This document shows positions 35,531 to 44,900 of a stretch of DNA of 64,000 nucleotides, one piece after another. The position numbers and the translations under genes are program-made. The stretch comes from Actinomadura violacea (GTDB lineage: Bacteria > Actinomycetota > Actinomycetes > Streptosporangiales > Streptosporangiaceae). Location: assembly GCF_017573465.1 (NCBI RefSeq), contig NZ_JAGEPF010000030.1:62001-126000 (forward strand), given 5' to 3'. Position 1 is the first letter of the stretch. The number at the start of each line of letters is the position of its first letter. Below the pieces are notes generated by a model. It was not told where the DNA came from and made no database searches. It worked only from the letters and a program-made list of their open reading frames with translations.

Positions 35531-35710
35531 CGGCGCCGCCTCCCTCTCTCCGTTCACCGGGTCGCATCACATCTCCCAGTCTCCCCCGCCGGACGCATCT
35601 GACCCAACACCCGGTCCCGGCACCGGTCCCGCCGCGCCCGGGCGCGGGGGGCGAAGGAATCCGCGGCGCACAGGTGCGATCGCGCGCACCGGCGACGTAG
35701 TGTCGATCGC

Positions 35711-37132
35711 GTGCGTTCATCCACACCACGCGAGACCACACTGGGCGAGCTGCGCACCAGCGGCCACGTCCAGCGATCGGTGAAGGCCGAGATCCGCCAC
35801 AACCTGCTCGCCCGGCTGCGCGCCGGCGAGCCGCGCTTCCCCGGCATCCTCGGCTTCGACGACACCGTTCTCCCCCATCTGGAGCGGGCCCTGCTCGCCG
35901 GCCACGACCTCGTCCTGCTGGGCGAGCGCGGGCAGGGCAAGACGCGGCTGATCCGCACCCTCGGCGGGCTGCTGGACGAGTGGACCCCGGTGGTGGCCGG
36001 CTGCGAGATCAACGACCATCCCTACGACCCGGTGTGCGTGCGCTGCCGCCGGCTCGCCGCCGAGCGGGGCGACGAGCTGCCGGTCGAGTGGCGGCACCGC
36101 GACGACCGCTACGGCGAGAAGCTCGCCACCCCCGACACCAGCGTCGGCGACCTCATCGGCGACGTCGACCCCATCAAGGTGGCCGAGGGCCGCACCCTCG
36201 GCGACCCGGAGACCGTGCACTTCGGTCTCGTGCCGCGCACCAACCGCGGCATCTTCTCCATCAACGAGCTGCCCGACCTGGCCGAGCGGATCCAGGTGTC
36301 GCTGCTGAACGTGCTGGAGGAGCGGGACGTGCAGATCCGCGGCTACGCGCTGCGGCTGCCGCTGGACGTGCTGCTCGTCGCGTCCGCCAACCCGGAGGAC
36401 TACACCAACCGGGGCCGGATCATCACCCCGCTGAAGGACCGCTTCGGCGCGGAGATCCGCACCCACTACCCGCTGGAGCTGGACGCCGAGCTGGCGCTGA
36501 TCCGGCAGGAGTCCGACTTCGCGGACCTGGCGGGGCTGCCCGCCGAGGTGCCCGACCACCTGATCGAGATCATCGCCCGGTTCACCCGGCTCGTCCGGGA
36601 GTCGACGGCGGTGGACGCGCGGTCGGGCGTGTCGGCGCGGTTCGCGCTGGCGGGCGCGGAGACGGTCGCGGCGGGCGCGGTGCGGCGCGCGGCACTGGCC
36701 GGCGAGGAGCGCGCCGTGGCGCGCGTGTGCGACCTGCCGGCGGTGGTGCCGTCGCTGATGGGCAAGGTGGAGTTCGAGGTCAGCGAGGAGGGCCGCGAGC
36801 AGGAGGTGCTGGAGCACCTGCTGCGCCGCGCGGTCGCCGAGACCTACCGGCGCACGCTCGGCCCCGCCGACCTGTCCGGGCTGCTGGACAAGTTCGACTC
36901 CGGCGACACCGTCGACTCGGGCGAGCTGGTGCCCTCCACCGAGCTGCTGCGGCGGATCGGGCAGGTGCCCGGCCTCGCCAAGATCATGGAGCGGCTCGGC
37001 ATGTCCGGGGAGTCCCCCGAGCAGGCCGCGGCCGCGCTGGAGTTCGCCCTGGAGGGGCTGTTCCTGACCCGGCGGCTGTCCAAGGACGTGCAGGGCGGCC
37101 GGGCCGACGGGACGGCGACGTACCGGACCTGA
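35711..37132 (+). CDS. MoxR/Mg-chelatase-like AAA+ ATPase
   Basis: 473 aa. AAA+ core with Walker A GERGQGKT (71-78), Walker B in GIFSINELPDLAERIQVSLLNVLEERDVQIRG (sensor region VLLVASANPEDYTNRGRIITPLKDRFG), then an all-helical lid. The glutamate of the Walker B block and the Asn of SANPED are those of the chelatase I-subunit/MoxR clade. Between Walker A and B is an insert with C98, H103, C109 and C112 (CEINDHPYDPVCVRC) that may bind a metal. The start is GTG at 35711. A VWA-domain partner starts 37 bp downstream, as in MoxR-VWA or BchI-BchD pairs that load metal cofactors or remodel proteins. Target unknown. Confidence 0.92.
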   Translation: MRSSTPRETTLGELRTSGHVQRSVKAEIRHNLLARLRAGEPRFPGILGFDDTVLPHLERALLAGHDLVLLGERGQGKTRLIRTLGGLLDEWTPVVAGCEINDHPYDPVCVRCRRLAAERGDELPVEWRHRDDRYGEKLATPDTSVGDLIGDVDPIKVAEGRTLGDPETVHFGLVPRTNRGIFSINELPDLAERIQVSLLNVLEERDVQIRGYALRLPLDVLLVASANPEDYTNRGRIITPLKDRFGAEIRTHYPLELDAELALIRQESDFADLAGLPAEVPDHLIEIIARFTRLVRESTAVDARSGVSARFALAGAETVAAGAVRRAALAGEERAVARVCDLPAVVPSLMGKVEFEVSEEGREQEVLEHLLRRAVAETYRRTLGPADLSGLLDKFDSGDTVDSGELVPSTELLRRIGQVPGLAKIMERLGMSGESPEQAAAALEFALEGLFLTRRLSKDVQGGRADGTATYRT

Positions 37133-37169
37133 GCGCGGGTCCTGGAGGCGCCATGTCCGAGGAGGTTCG

Positions 37170-39224
37170 ATGAGCCGGTACAGGTACGGCGCGTACGAGG
37201 ACGGGCCCGACCCGCTGGCGCCGCCCTACGACGTCCGCGACGCGCTGGACGCGATGGGCGACTCGGTGCTGGACGGCACCCGTCCCGACGAGGCGCTGCG
37301 CGATCTGCTGCGCCGCGGGCTGCCGAACGCGCAGGGCCGCCGCGGGCTGGACGACCTGCTCCGCGAGGTGCGGGAGCGGCGGCGCGCGCTGCGCGAGCGG
37401 GGCCGTCTCGACGGCACGCTGGAGGAGGCGCGGGCGCTGCTCGACACCGCGATCGGGCAGGAGCGGGCGGAGCTGTTCCCCGACCCGTCCGACGACGCGC
37501 GGCTGCGGGAGGCGGAGCTGGACGCACTGCCGTCCGACACGGCGCAGGCGATCCGGCGGCTGTCGGACTACCAGTGGCGGTCGGAGGCGGCGCGGCAGAC
37601 GTTCGAGCAGCTGAAGGACCTGCTGCGGCGCGAGGTGCTGGATTCGCAGTTCCAGGGCATGAAGCAGGCCCTGCAGAACCAGGACCCGGCGGCGATGCAG
37701 CGCGTCAAGGACATGATGGCGTCGCTGAACGAGATGCTGGAGAAGGACGCGCGGGGCGAGCACACCCAGGCCGACTTCGACCGGTTCATGGACGAGTACG
37801 GCGACATGTTCCCCGACCGTCCGGAGAACCTGGAGGAGCTGGTCGACCAGCTCGCCCGCCGCGCCGCCGCGATGGACCGGCTGCTGGCCTCGCTCAGCCC
37901 GGAGCAGCGCGCCGAGCTGGCGGGGCTGATGGAGCAGGCCATGCAGGACGCGGGCCTGGAGATGGAGATGACGCGGCTCGGTGACGCGCTGCGCGCGCGC
38001 CGTCCCGACCTGGGCTGGGGCCAACCGGAGCAGATGGACGGCGACAATCCGCTCGGGATGGGCGACGCCACGACCGCGCTCGCGGAGCTGGCGGACCTGT
38101 CGGAGCTGGAGGCGGCGCTCGGCCAGGACTATCCGGGTGCGCGGCTCGACGACGTCGACGAGGACGCCGTCCGGCGGGCGCTCGGCCGGCAGGCCGTCGA
38201 CGACCTCGACGCGCTGCGCCGCCTGGAGAAGGAGCTGGAGAAGCAGGGCTACCTGCGGCGCAACCGCGGCAAGCTGGAGCTGACGCCGAAGGCGGTGCGG
38301 CGGCTCGGCGAGACGGCGCTGCGCCGGGTGTTCTCGCAGCTGACGACGGGCCGGCAGGGCGACCACGACCAGCGCGACGCCGGCCAGGCGGGCGAGCTGA
38401 CCGGGTCCAGCCGGGAGTGGCGGTTCGGCGACGAGCAGCCCCTCGACGTCGTCCGGACGGTGAGCAACGCGATCCGCCGCAGCGCGATGGAGGGCCCGGT
38501 GCTCGGCGATGCGGCGGGCCTCGTCGCGGCCCCGCCCGCGTCCCCCGAGGGACTGACGGCGGTCGGCGCGGACGCGGTCGAACCGCGGCGTCCGGCGAGG
38601 GTGCGGCTCGGCGTCGACGACTTCGAGGTGCACGAGACCGAGCGGCGCACCGGCGCGGCCGTGTGCCTGCTGGTCGACCTGTCGTACTCGATGGTGCTGC
38701 GCGGGACGTGGGCGGCGGCCAAGCAGACCACGCTCGCCCTGCACACCCTCGTGACCAGCAAGTTCCCGCAGGACGCGATCCAGATCATCGGGTTCTCCAA
38801 CTACGCGCGCACGCTGCACCCCGAGGAGATGGCGGGGCTCGACTGGGACATGGTGCAGGGCACCAACCTGCACCACGCGCTGATGATCGCGGGCCGGCAT
38901 CTGGACCGGCACCCCGACTTCGAGCCGATCGTCCTCGTCGTCACCGACGGGGAGCCGACCGCGCACCTGCGCCCGGACGGCCGCTCGCTGTTCGACTACC
39001 CGCCGTCGACCGACACGCTCGTGCTGACGCTCGCCGAGGTCGACAAGATGACCCGGCGCGGCGCCACCATGAACTTCTTCATGCTGGCCGACGACCGGCG
39101 GCTGGTGTCGTTCGTGGAGGAGGTCGCGCGGCGCAACGGCGGCCGGGTGTTCGCGCCGGACGCCGACCGGCTCGGCGAGTACGTCGTCAGCGACTACCTG
39201 AGGGTGCGCCGGGGCCGCCGCTAG
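37170..39224 (+). CDS. VWA-domain protein, partner of the MoxR ATPase
   Basis: 684 aa, cytoplasmic. Residues 1-480 are helical and charged, with Glu/Arg/Asp-rich repeats (DDLLREVRERRRALRERGRL, RDMMASLNEMLEKDARGEHTQADF-like segments). The C-terminal VWA domain has the metal-ion-dependent adhesion site DLSYS (near residue 504), TLVTSKFPQDAIQIIGFSN and LVVTDGEPTAH, as in CoxE/YehP-like and BchD-like proteins. It directly follows the AAA+ gene, so the two probably form a chaperone-like complex in which ATP hydrolysis moves the VWA arm on a client protein. No membrane segment, unlike the BatA type. Client not evident among the neighbours. Confidence 0.92.
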   Translation: MSRYRYGAYEDGPDPLAPPYDVRDALDAMGDSVLDGTRPDEALRDLLRRGLPNAQGRRGLDDLLREVRERRRALRERGRLDGTLEEARALLDTAIGQERAELFPDPSDDARLREAELDALPSDTAQAIRRLSDYQWRSEAARQTFEQLKDLLRREVLDSQFQGMKQALQNQDPAAMQRVKDMMASLNEMLEKDARGEHTQADFDRFMDEYGDMFPDRPENLEELVDQLARRAAAMDRLLASLSPEQRAELAGLMEQAMQDAGLEMEMTRLGDALRARRPDLGWGQPEQMDGDNPLGMGDATTALAELADLSELEAALGQDYPGARLDDVDEDAVRRALGRQAVDDLDALRRLEKELEKQGYLRRNRGKLELTPKAVRRLGETALRRVFSQLTTGRQGDHDQRDAGQAGELTGSSREWRFGDEQPLDVVRTVSNAIRRSAMEGPVLGDAAGLVAAPPASPEGLTAVGADAVEPRRPARVRLGVDDFEVHETERRTGAAVCLLVDLSYSMVLRGTWAAAKQTTLALHTLVTSKFPQDAIQIIGFSNYARTLHPEEMAGLDWDMVQGTNLHHALMIAGRHLDRHPDFEPIVLVVTDGEPTAHLRPDGRSLFDYPPSTDTLVLTLAEVDKMTRRGATMNFFMLADDRRLVSFVEEVARRNGGRVFAPDADRLGEYVVSDYLRVRRGRR

Positions 39225-39318
39225 CCGGAGGCCGCTCACGGGGCGGCCCGGATCACGGTGCGGGCACGCTCCGGCACCCCCCGGGCACCCGGGCGGGTGA
39301 AGGCATAAGGTCGGCACC

Positions 39319-39861
39319 ATGTCGACCTCCGACCGCATCCTGCTCATCCTGCACATCGGCTTCGCGATCTTCACGCTGGGCCCGCTGACCGCCGCGACGA
39401 TGTCCACGCCGCGCTACATCCGCAACCGGAACGCCACCGTCGTGCGGTACCTCAACCGGACCACGCAGATCTACGGCGTCGGCACGCTGCTGATCTTCCT
39501 GTTCGGGCTGTGGCTGGCCAAGGGCGACTTCGCGAAGGTGTGGCTGTCGGCGTCGATGACGCTGTTCATCGTCGCGCTGGTGCTGCTGCTGATCGTCGAG
39601 CGGGACCAGCGGAAGGCCGTGAAGCTGCTCGACGAGGCGGGCCCGGCGCCCGCCGCCACGGCCCCCGCCGCGGAGGCCGGGGCCAAGGAGGAGGACGGCG
39701 AGCCCGCCGCGGCGAAGGCGGAGGAGAAGCCCGTGGCCGGCAAGGCCGCGGCCGCCGGCCGCGAGGTCGCGCCCGTCGAGCGGGGCCGCATCGCCGCCAT
39801 CTCCGGCGTCATCGCGCTGATCTGGCTGGTGATCCTCGTCCTGATGGTCTGGAACGCCTGA
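39319..39861 (+). CDS. DUF2269-like integral membrane protein
   Basis: 180 aa. Hydrophobic segments at about 8-27 (ILLILHIGFAIFTLGPLTAA), 48-66 (TQIYGVGTLLIFLFGLWLA), 74-93 (WLSASMTLFIVALVLLLIVE) and 156-178 (RIAAISGVIALIWLVILVLMVW). An Ala/Glu/Lys-rich, probably disordered loop (about 100-150) separates the third and fourth. Small membrane proteins of this layout fall in DUF2269, function unknown. TAAGGT ends about 7 bp before the ATG, which fits a -10 box for a leaderless or nearly leaderless mRNA. It converges on the esterase gene and shares a hairpin with it. Confidence 0.8.
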   Translation: MSTSDRILLILHIGFAIFTLGPLTAATMSTPRYIRNRNATVVRYLNRTTQIYGVGTLLIFLFGLWLAKGDFAKVWLSASMTLFIVALVLLLIVERDQRKAVKLLDEAGPAPAATAPAAEAGAKEEDGEPAAAKAEEKPVAGKAAAAGREVAPVERGRIAAISGVIALIWLVILVLMVWNA

Positions 39862-39871
39862 CGTCCCGCGG

Positions 39872-39901
39872 GGCGCGCCCCTCCGGGGTCAGGGGCGCGC
39901 C
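39872..39901. terminator. Shared hairpin between DUF2269 and esterase genes
   Basis: 11-bp perfect stem GGCGCGCCCCT / AGGGGCGCGCC with an 8-nt loop, overlapping the converging esterase stop. Confidence 0.6.
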
Positions 39902-41058
39902 TTCGTCCGCGCCTTGATCCACTGCAGGATCTCGGCCGTGATGCCGTCGACGTTCAGCATGTCCCCGGCGTGCATGACGCCCGGGACCGTCTGCACCTTC
40001 ACCGGGACGCCCGCGGCGCGCAGCGCGCTCGCGAGGCCCTGGCTCTGCGTCACCGGCACGAAGTCGCCGGTGGCGTGCAGCAGCAGCATCGGCGCGTCGC
40101 CGGCGGAGGCGTGCGTGGTGCTGTCGGCGTCCTCGACGCGCTTCCAGCACTGCGCGGCCTCGCCGGTCACGTCGGCGGAGCCGGGCACGCAGCGGACGAG
40201 GTCGACCACGGCGCGGCGCAGCTTGCGCTGCTGCAGCGACGCGCCGGTCAGCGCGCCGTCCTTGTAGGCCAGGAACGGGTTGTTCGGCGGCGACAGCGCC
40301 ACGACGCCGCGCACGAGGTCGGTGCCGGTGCCGCGGGTGCCGAGCTGCGTCGCGAGCTGCCCGCCGGACGACGAGCCGAGCACGACGATGCGGTCGGGGT
40401 CGAGGTTCCAGCTGCGGGCGTGCTTCTTCATGAACTGCAGGGCCGACAGCGCGTCGTCGCGCTGCGCGGGCCACTGCGCCTTCGGCGCGAGCCGGTAGTT
40501 CGCCGCCAGGACGACGTAGCCGGCGTCGCTCAGCTTCCGCGCGAAGTACTTCCAGCTGTCCTTGCTGCCGCCGAGCCAGTAGCCGCCGTGGATGATCAGC
40601 ACGCCGGGCCGGGACGCGCTCTTGGCCGCCTCGCCGGCGGCCCCGACCCCGTTGCGCTGCGCGCCGCCGCCGCGGGTCTTGACGCGCCGCGCCGGCGCCG
40701 GCTGCCAGTAGGCGTCGACGCGCTGGCTCGCGGACGGCCCGTAGCTGTACGTCGCGGACTTCGGCAGCCGCGGGGTGACCATGACGGCCTTGGCGCGGAC
40801 GACGCCGTCGGTGCCGCCGCTCCCGGCCTCCGGCTCCCCGCCGGGCGGCTGCGTCGACGGCGTGCCGGACGGCGATCCGGTGCCGGGCGGGCCGGTGGGC
40901 ATGTCGGTCGCCGGGTCGCCCGTCGGGGCGCCGGACGGGACCGACAGCGAGGGCGTCGGGCTCGGGCCGGGCGTGGTGGCCTGCGCGCCCATCGGCACCG
41001 CCACGGCGGAGACACACGTCGCGGCGAACGCCGCCCCACTGACCAGTACTTTGCGCAC
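39889..41058 (-). CDS. Secreted alpha/beta-hydrolase (esterase/lipase family)
   Basis: 389 aa with a Sec signal (MRKVLVSGAAFAATCVSAVAVPMGAQA) followed by a 65-residue Pro/Gly/Ser/Thr linker. Hydrolase core: oxyanion motif HGGYWLGGSKDSW, ANYRLAPKAQWPAQRDDALSAL, nucleophile elbow LGSSSGGQLATQ (catalytic Ser in G-S-S-S-G), acid residue near LLLHATGDFVPV and His in VPGVMHAGDML. This matches the BD-FAE/carboxylesterase subgroup of the hormone-sensitive-lipase-like family. The enzyme acts outside the cell on an unknown ester, possibly a cell-wall or polysaccharide acyl group. The gene is single and terminates in a shared hairpin. Repeat element copy 2 lies upstream of it, between it and metB. Confidence 0.88.
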   Translation of the reverse strand: MRKVLVSGAAFAATCVSAVAVPMGAQATTPGPSPTPSLSVPSGAPTGDPATDMPTGPPGTGSPSGTPSTQPPGGEPEAGSGGTDGVVRAKAVMVTPRLPKSATYSYGPSASQRVDAYWQPAPARRVKTRGGGAQRNGVGAAGEAAKSASRPGVLIIHGGYWLGGSKDSWKYFARKLSDAGYVVLAANYRLAPKAQWPAQRDDALSALQFMKKHARSWNLDPDRIVVLGSSSGGQLATQLGTRGTGTDLVRGVVALSPPNNPFLAYKDGALTGASLQQRKLRRAVVDLVRCVPGSADVTGEAAQCWKRVEDADSTTHASAGDAPMLLLHATGDFVPVTQSQGLASALRAAGVPVKVQTVPGVMHAGDMLNVDGITAEILQWIKARTKARP

Positions 41059-41186
41059 CCCGGGCCCCTTCGTGAACGAACCTGGCGGGCCGAGTATAGA
41101 TGTTTGATCATGCGGAGTGCGGGAAGGCTACGCCGTTCGCCCGTTTCCGCCCGCCCCGAAGCCACAAAACACCAGCCCAGGGGCTT

Positions 41187-41346
41187 GAAGCTCAGCCACC
41201 GGTCACGGGCAGGCACGCGGAGCGAGCGCCAGCGAGCGCAGCGGGCCTGCCCGCCGACGGACGAGGCGTTTCGCGCGGAGCTCTAGCGGAGCGCGAAACG
41301 CCTCGTCCGTCGCAACGGGGGGTTCCAGGGGGTCGTCCCCCCTGGG
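41187..41346 (-). repeat. Three-hairpin 3'-end element, copy 2
   Basis: Reads on the minus strand from the base following the metB stop. Hairpin I 41325-41345 (CCAGGGGG ... CCCCCTGG, 5-nt loop), hairpin II 41256-41311 with 20-bp perfect arms GACGGACGAGGCGTTTCGCG / CGCGAAACGCCTCGTCCGTC, hairpin III 41207-41252 (GGGCAGGC / GCCTGCCC). Relative to copy 1 one base pair in hairpin II changes from G-C to C-G on both arms. It ends about 130 bp before the esterase start. Confidence 0.85.
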
Positions 41347-42495
41347 TCAAGCGAGCGCGAGTTCGAGGTCGCGGAGAAGGTCTCCGGCGTCCTCGATGCC
41401 GACCGAGAGGCGGACGAGGTCGGACGGGACCTCCAGCGGCGAGCCGGCGGCGGAGGCGTGCGTCATCCGGCCCGGGTGCTCGATCAGCGACTCGACGCCG
41501 CCGAGCGACTCGCCGAGCGTGAACAGCTTCGTCCGCTCGCACACCCGGACGGCGGCCTCCTCCGACTCCATCCGGAACGAGACCATGCCGCCGAAGGCGC
41601 GCATCTGCTTGGCGGCGACCTCGTGGCCGGGGTGGTCGGGCAGCCCCGGGTAGAGCACCTGCCGGACGGCGGGGTGCCGGGTCAGCATGTCGGCGACCTT
41701 CTCGGCGTTGGCGCAGTGCCGGTCCATCCGGACGCCGAGCGTCTTGATGCCGCGCAGCGTCAGCCAGGCGTCGAACGGGCCCGCGACGGCGCCCATGGCG
41801 TTCTGGTGGAACGCCAGGCGCTCGCCGAGCCCGGCGTCGGAGACGATGAGCGCGCCGCCGACGACGTCGGAGTGCCCGCCCATGTACTTGGTGGTGGAGT
41901 GCACCACGACGTCCGCACCGAGCTCCAGGGGGCGCTGGAGGTAGGGCGAGGCGAAGGTGTTGTCGACGGCGAGGAGCGCGCCCCCGTCGTGCGCGATGCC
42001 GGCGAGCAGCGCGATGTCGGCGATGCCGAGCAGCGGGTTGGTCGGCGTCTCCACCCAGATCAGCTTCGTCTCGGGGCGGACCGCGGCGCGCACCGCCGCC
42101 GCGTCGCCGAGCGGCACCGGGTCGAACGCGACGCCCCACGGCTCGGCGACCTTCGCGAACAGCCGGTAGGTGCCGCCGTAGGCGTCGTCCGGGATGATCA
42201 CATGGTCGCCGGGCTTGCAGACGGTGCGGATGAGGGCGTCCTCCGCGGCGAGCCCGGACGCGAACGCCAGCCCGCGCGCCCCCGCCTCGATCTCGGCCAG
42301 GCATACTTCCAGCGCGGTACGCGTCGGATTGGCCGAGCGGGAGTACTCGTAGCCGCCGCGCAGCCCCCCGATGCCGTCCTGCTTGTACGTGGAGACCTGG
42401 TAGATCGGCGGGACGACCGCCCCCGTGGCGGGGTCGGGCTCCTGCCCCGCGTGGATGGCCAGGGTCTCGAACCCCCGGTGAACCTCGTTGTCCAT
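41347..42495 (-). CDS. metB: Cystathionine gamma-synthase or gamma-lyase
   Basis: PLP enzyme of the Cys/Met metabolism family, 382 aa. ATG at 42495 (MDNEVHRGFETLAIHAGQEPDPATGAVVPPIYQVSTY) is chosen; the frame extends 26 codons upstream. PLP Lys203 in HSTTKYMGGHSDVVGG; YSRSANPTRTALE and DNTFASPYLQRPLELGAD are canonical. Annotated MetB homologues in actinobacteria often work as gamma-lyases in reverse transsulfuration. Together with cbs 2.5 kb away, the pair can run homocysteine to cysteine; synthase activity in methionine synthesis is also possible. The upstream DNA on its strand carries TAGCCT 7 bp before the ATG, so the mRNA is probably leaderless. The stop codon abuts repeat copy 2. Confidence 0.94.
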   Translation of the reverse strand: MDNEVHRGFETLAIHAGQEPDPATGAVVPPIYQVSTYKQDGIGGLRGGYEYSRSANPTRTALEVCLAEIEAGARGLAFASGLAAEDALIRTVCKPGDHVIIPDDAYGGTYRLFAKVAEPWGVAFDPVPLGDAAAVRAAVRPETKLIWVETPTNPLLGIADIALLAGIAHDGGALLAVDNTFASPYLQRPLELGADVVVHSTTKYMGGHSDVVGGALIVSDAGLGERLAFHQNAMGAVAGPFDAWLTLRGIKTLGVRMDRHCANAEKVADMLTRHPAVRQVLYPGLPDHPGHEVAAKQMRAFGGMVSFRMESEEAAVRVCERTKLFTLGESLGGVESLIEHPGRMTHASAAGSPLEVPSDLVRLSVGIEDAGDLLRDLELALA

Positions 42496-42652
42496 GGGTA
42501 CGAGGCTATCCACCCTCCGCCCCTCCTCTGGGAGGAGGCGCTCCCCCGCAGGTATCAGCCCCCATTTCAGCACGCGGGTTGACGGCAGGAGCGCGTGCGT
42601 TCCCTACCGTTTAACCAGTATCCCGAGTTGACCCTTTATTTAAGGAAGACGC

Positions 42653-44812
42653 ATGTTCGCTCGGCTCGCGCGCTTCGTCGTGAGACATCCATGGTGGACC
42701 ATCGTGGCCTGGTTGGTGGCCGCCGGTCTCATCATCACGCTGTCCCCCAAGCTGTCCACCGAGTCCGACCAGGGCGACTTCCTGCCCTCCAAGTACGAGT
42801 CGGTCCAGGCGGCCAAGATCGCCCAGCAGGCGTTCCCGCAGCAGGAGGACACCTCCTCCATCGTCGTCGTCAAGCGCTCGGACGGAGGGAAGATCACCCC
42901 GGCGGACACCCGGGTGATCGACAAGGCCGCCGCGTCGATGAACGCGCACAAGCCGGCCACCGTGCTGAACTTCCTCACCGGCGCGCAGCTGGTGGCGCCC
43001 AACAAGGCCGTGCAGGTCATCTCGGTCCCGATGAAGGGCACCGACCAGGCGGCGAGCAAGAAGCAGGGCGACGCGGTCAAGGAGATACGCAAGGATCTGC
43101 CGAGCCTGCTGCAGGGCAGCGGCCTGCAGGCCAAGGTCGGCGGTGACGTCGCCGGCTTCGTCGACAACGAGGACTCCTTCAACAAGTCCTTCGAGATCGT
43201 CGGCATCGCCACCTTCGTGCTGATCATCGGGCTGATCCTGGTGATCTTCCGGGCGCCGATCGCGGCGGTCCTGCCGATCATCGTGATCATGGTGACGATG
43301 CAGGTCGCGATGGGCCTCATCGGCATCGCCTCGAAGCTGTTCAACTTCTCCGGCGACGACAGTCTCAGCACGATCATCCTCATCGTGCTGTTCGGCATCG
43401 GCGCCGACTACTACCTGTTCGTGATGTTCAGATTCCGCGAACGGCTGCGGGCCGGCGAGGACAAGAAGACCGCGATGATCAACGCGGTGGAGCGGGTCGG
43501 CGAGGTCATCTCCTCGGCCGCCGCCGCCATCGCCGTCACCTTCCTGGTCCTGCTGCTCGCGACGTTCGGCGTGTTCAGCGCCTGGGGCCCGGCCCTGGCG
43601 ATCTCCGTCGTGACCATGGGCATCACCTCGCTGACCCTGTTCCCGGCGCTCGTGTCGCTGCTCGGCACCGCGGTGTTCTGGCCGTCCAAGGCCTGGAAGA
43701 AGCAGCCGAAGGAGCGCGTCTCCGGCGCCATCGGCCGGGGCGTCGGCCGCCACCCGGCCGTCGCCGCGCTGGCCGCCGGCGGCGTCATGGTCGTGCTCGC
43801 CATCGGCGCGCTCGGCTTCAAGTCCGACTACGACTTCGCCGCCGGGTTCCCGCAGAACACCGAGTCCGCGCAGGCCACCAAGGACATGGAGAAGGGCTTC
43901 CCGCCCGGCCTCACCCAGCCCGTCCAGGTCTTCATCAAGAGCGGCGACGGGCGGCCGGTCGGCAAGCAGCAGATCGCCGAGTTCAGCCGCAAGGCCGCGA
44001 CCGCGCCCGGCGTCGGACGCGTCAACCCGGCCCAGCCCGGCAAGAACGGCGTGGTCCAGGTCGGCCTGGTGCTGAAGAAGAACCCGGCGTCCAACGAGGC
44101 GATCAGCCTGGTCAAGGACAAGCTCGCGCCCGCGGTGCACAAGATCGCACCGGCCGGGACGCGCGCCTACGTCGGCGGCCCGACGGCGACCTACGCCGAC
44201 ATCAACGCCGTCAACAACCGCGACCTGTCGGTCATCCTGCCGGTGGCGGCGGTGCTGATCGCGCTGATCCTGGCGCTGCTGCTGCGGTCGGTGGTCGCGC
44301 CGCTCTACCTGGTCGTGGCGGTGCTGCTCGGCTTCGCCTCCACGCTCGGCTCCGCGGTGTACGTCTTCCAGTACGCGCAGGGCAAGGAGGGCGTGATCTT
44401 CCAGCTGCCGATCATCCTCTACCTGTTCGTGCTGGCCATCGGGACCGACTACAACATCCTGATGACCGCGCGGCTGCGCGAGGAGGCCAAGGAGGGGCAC
44501 AGCCCGCGGGAGGCGGCCTCGCGCGCCGTCCGGCACGGCGGCCCGACGGTCGCCGCGGCGGGCCTCATCCTGGCCGGCACCTTCTCGGTGATGCTGCTGG
44601 CGCCGGTGTCCATGCTCAAGCAGATGGGCTTCTCCGTCGCGATGGGCATCGCGCTGTCGGCCTTCGTGATGTCGACGTTCCTGGTGCCGGGCATCACCGC
44701 GATGCTGGGCCACCGCGCCTGGTGGCCGGGCCACGGGGACCGGCCGAAGAAGCAGCTCCGGGACCCGGGGCCGGTGCAGGACCAGTACGCCCCCACGGGC
44801 TACCCGTCCTAG
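42653..44812 (+). CDS. MMPL-family RND transporter
   Basis: 719-aa inner-membrane proton-driven exporter, probably of lipids or hydrophobic compounds. About 12 membrane helices in two repeated halves. The first helix is near 13-34, then a large extracytoplasmic loop (35-180). Two transmembrane signatures with charged residues typical of proton relay are visible: FGIGADYYLFVMFRFRERL in the first half and LAIGTDYNILMTARLREEA in the second. GEVISSAAAAIAVTFLVLLL and GPTVAAAGLILAGTFSVMLL form the matching helix pairs. Start ATG at 42653 with AAGGAAG 5 bp upstream. It is divergent from metB and is followed by two very strong hairpins. No lipid synthesis genes adjoin it, so cargo is unknown. Confidence 0.94.
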   Translation: MFARLARFVVRHPWWTIVAWLVAAGLIITLSPKLSTESDQGDFLPSKYESVQAAKIAQQAFPQQEDTSSIVVVKRSDGGKITPADTRVIDKAAASMNAHKPATVLNFLTGAQLVAPNKAVQVISVPMKGTDQAASKKQGDAVKEIRKDLPSLLQGSGLQAKVGGDVAGFVDNEDSFNKSFEIVGIATFVLIIGLILVIFRAPIAAVLPIIVIMVTMQVAMGLIGIASKLFNFSGDDSLSTIILIVLFGIGADYYLFVMFRFRERLRAGEDKKTAMINAVERVGEVISSAAAAIAVTFLVLLLATFGVFSAWGPALAISVVTMGITSLTLFPALVSLLGTAVFWPSKAWKKQPKERVSGAIGRGVGRHPAVAALAAGGVMVVLAIGALGFKSDYDFAAGFPQNTESAQATKDMEKGFPPGLTQPVQVFIKSGDGRPVGKQQIAEFSRKAATAPGVGRVNPAQPGKNGVVQVGLVLKKNPASNEAISLVKDKLAPAVHKIAPAGTRAYVGGPTATYADINAVNNRDLSVILPVAAVLIALILALLLRSVVAPLYLVVAVLLGFASTLGSAVYVFQYAQGKEGVIFQLPIILYLFVLAIGTDYNILMTARLREEAKEGHSPREAASRAVRHGGPTVAAAGLILAGTFSVMLLAPVSMLKQMGFSVAMGIALSAFVMSTFLVPGITAMLGHRAWWPGHGDRPKKQLRDPGPVQDQYAPTGYPS

Positions 44813-44832
44813 GACGGAAGGCCCCCCGCGAC

Positions 44833-44891
44833 GTCGGGTTGCGGGGCCCCGGTCGGAAATGCCGCCCACGGACCGGGGCCCGCAACCCGAC
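44833..44891. terminator. First of two long hairpins after the MMPL gene
   Basis: GTCGGGTTGCGGGGCCCCGGTC pairs with GACCGGGGCCCGCAACCCGAC (21 pairs, one bulged base), loop about 16 nt. Located between converging MMPL and cbs genes. Confidence 0.8.
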
Positions 44892-44900
44892 TCCCTCGAA

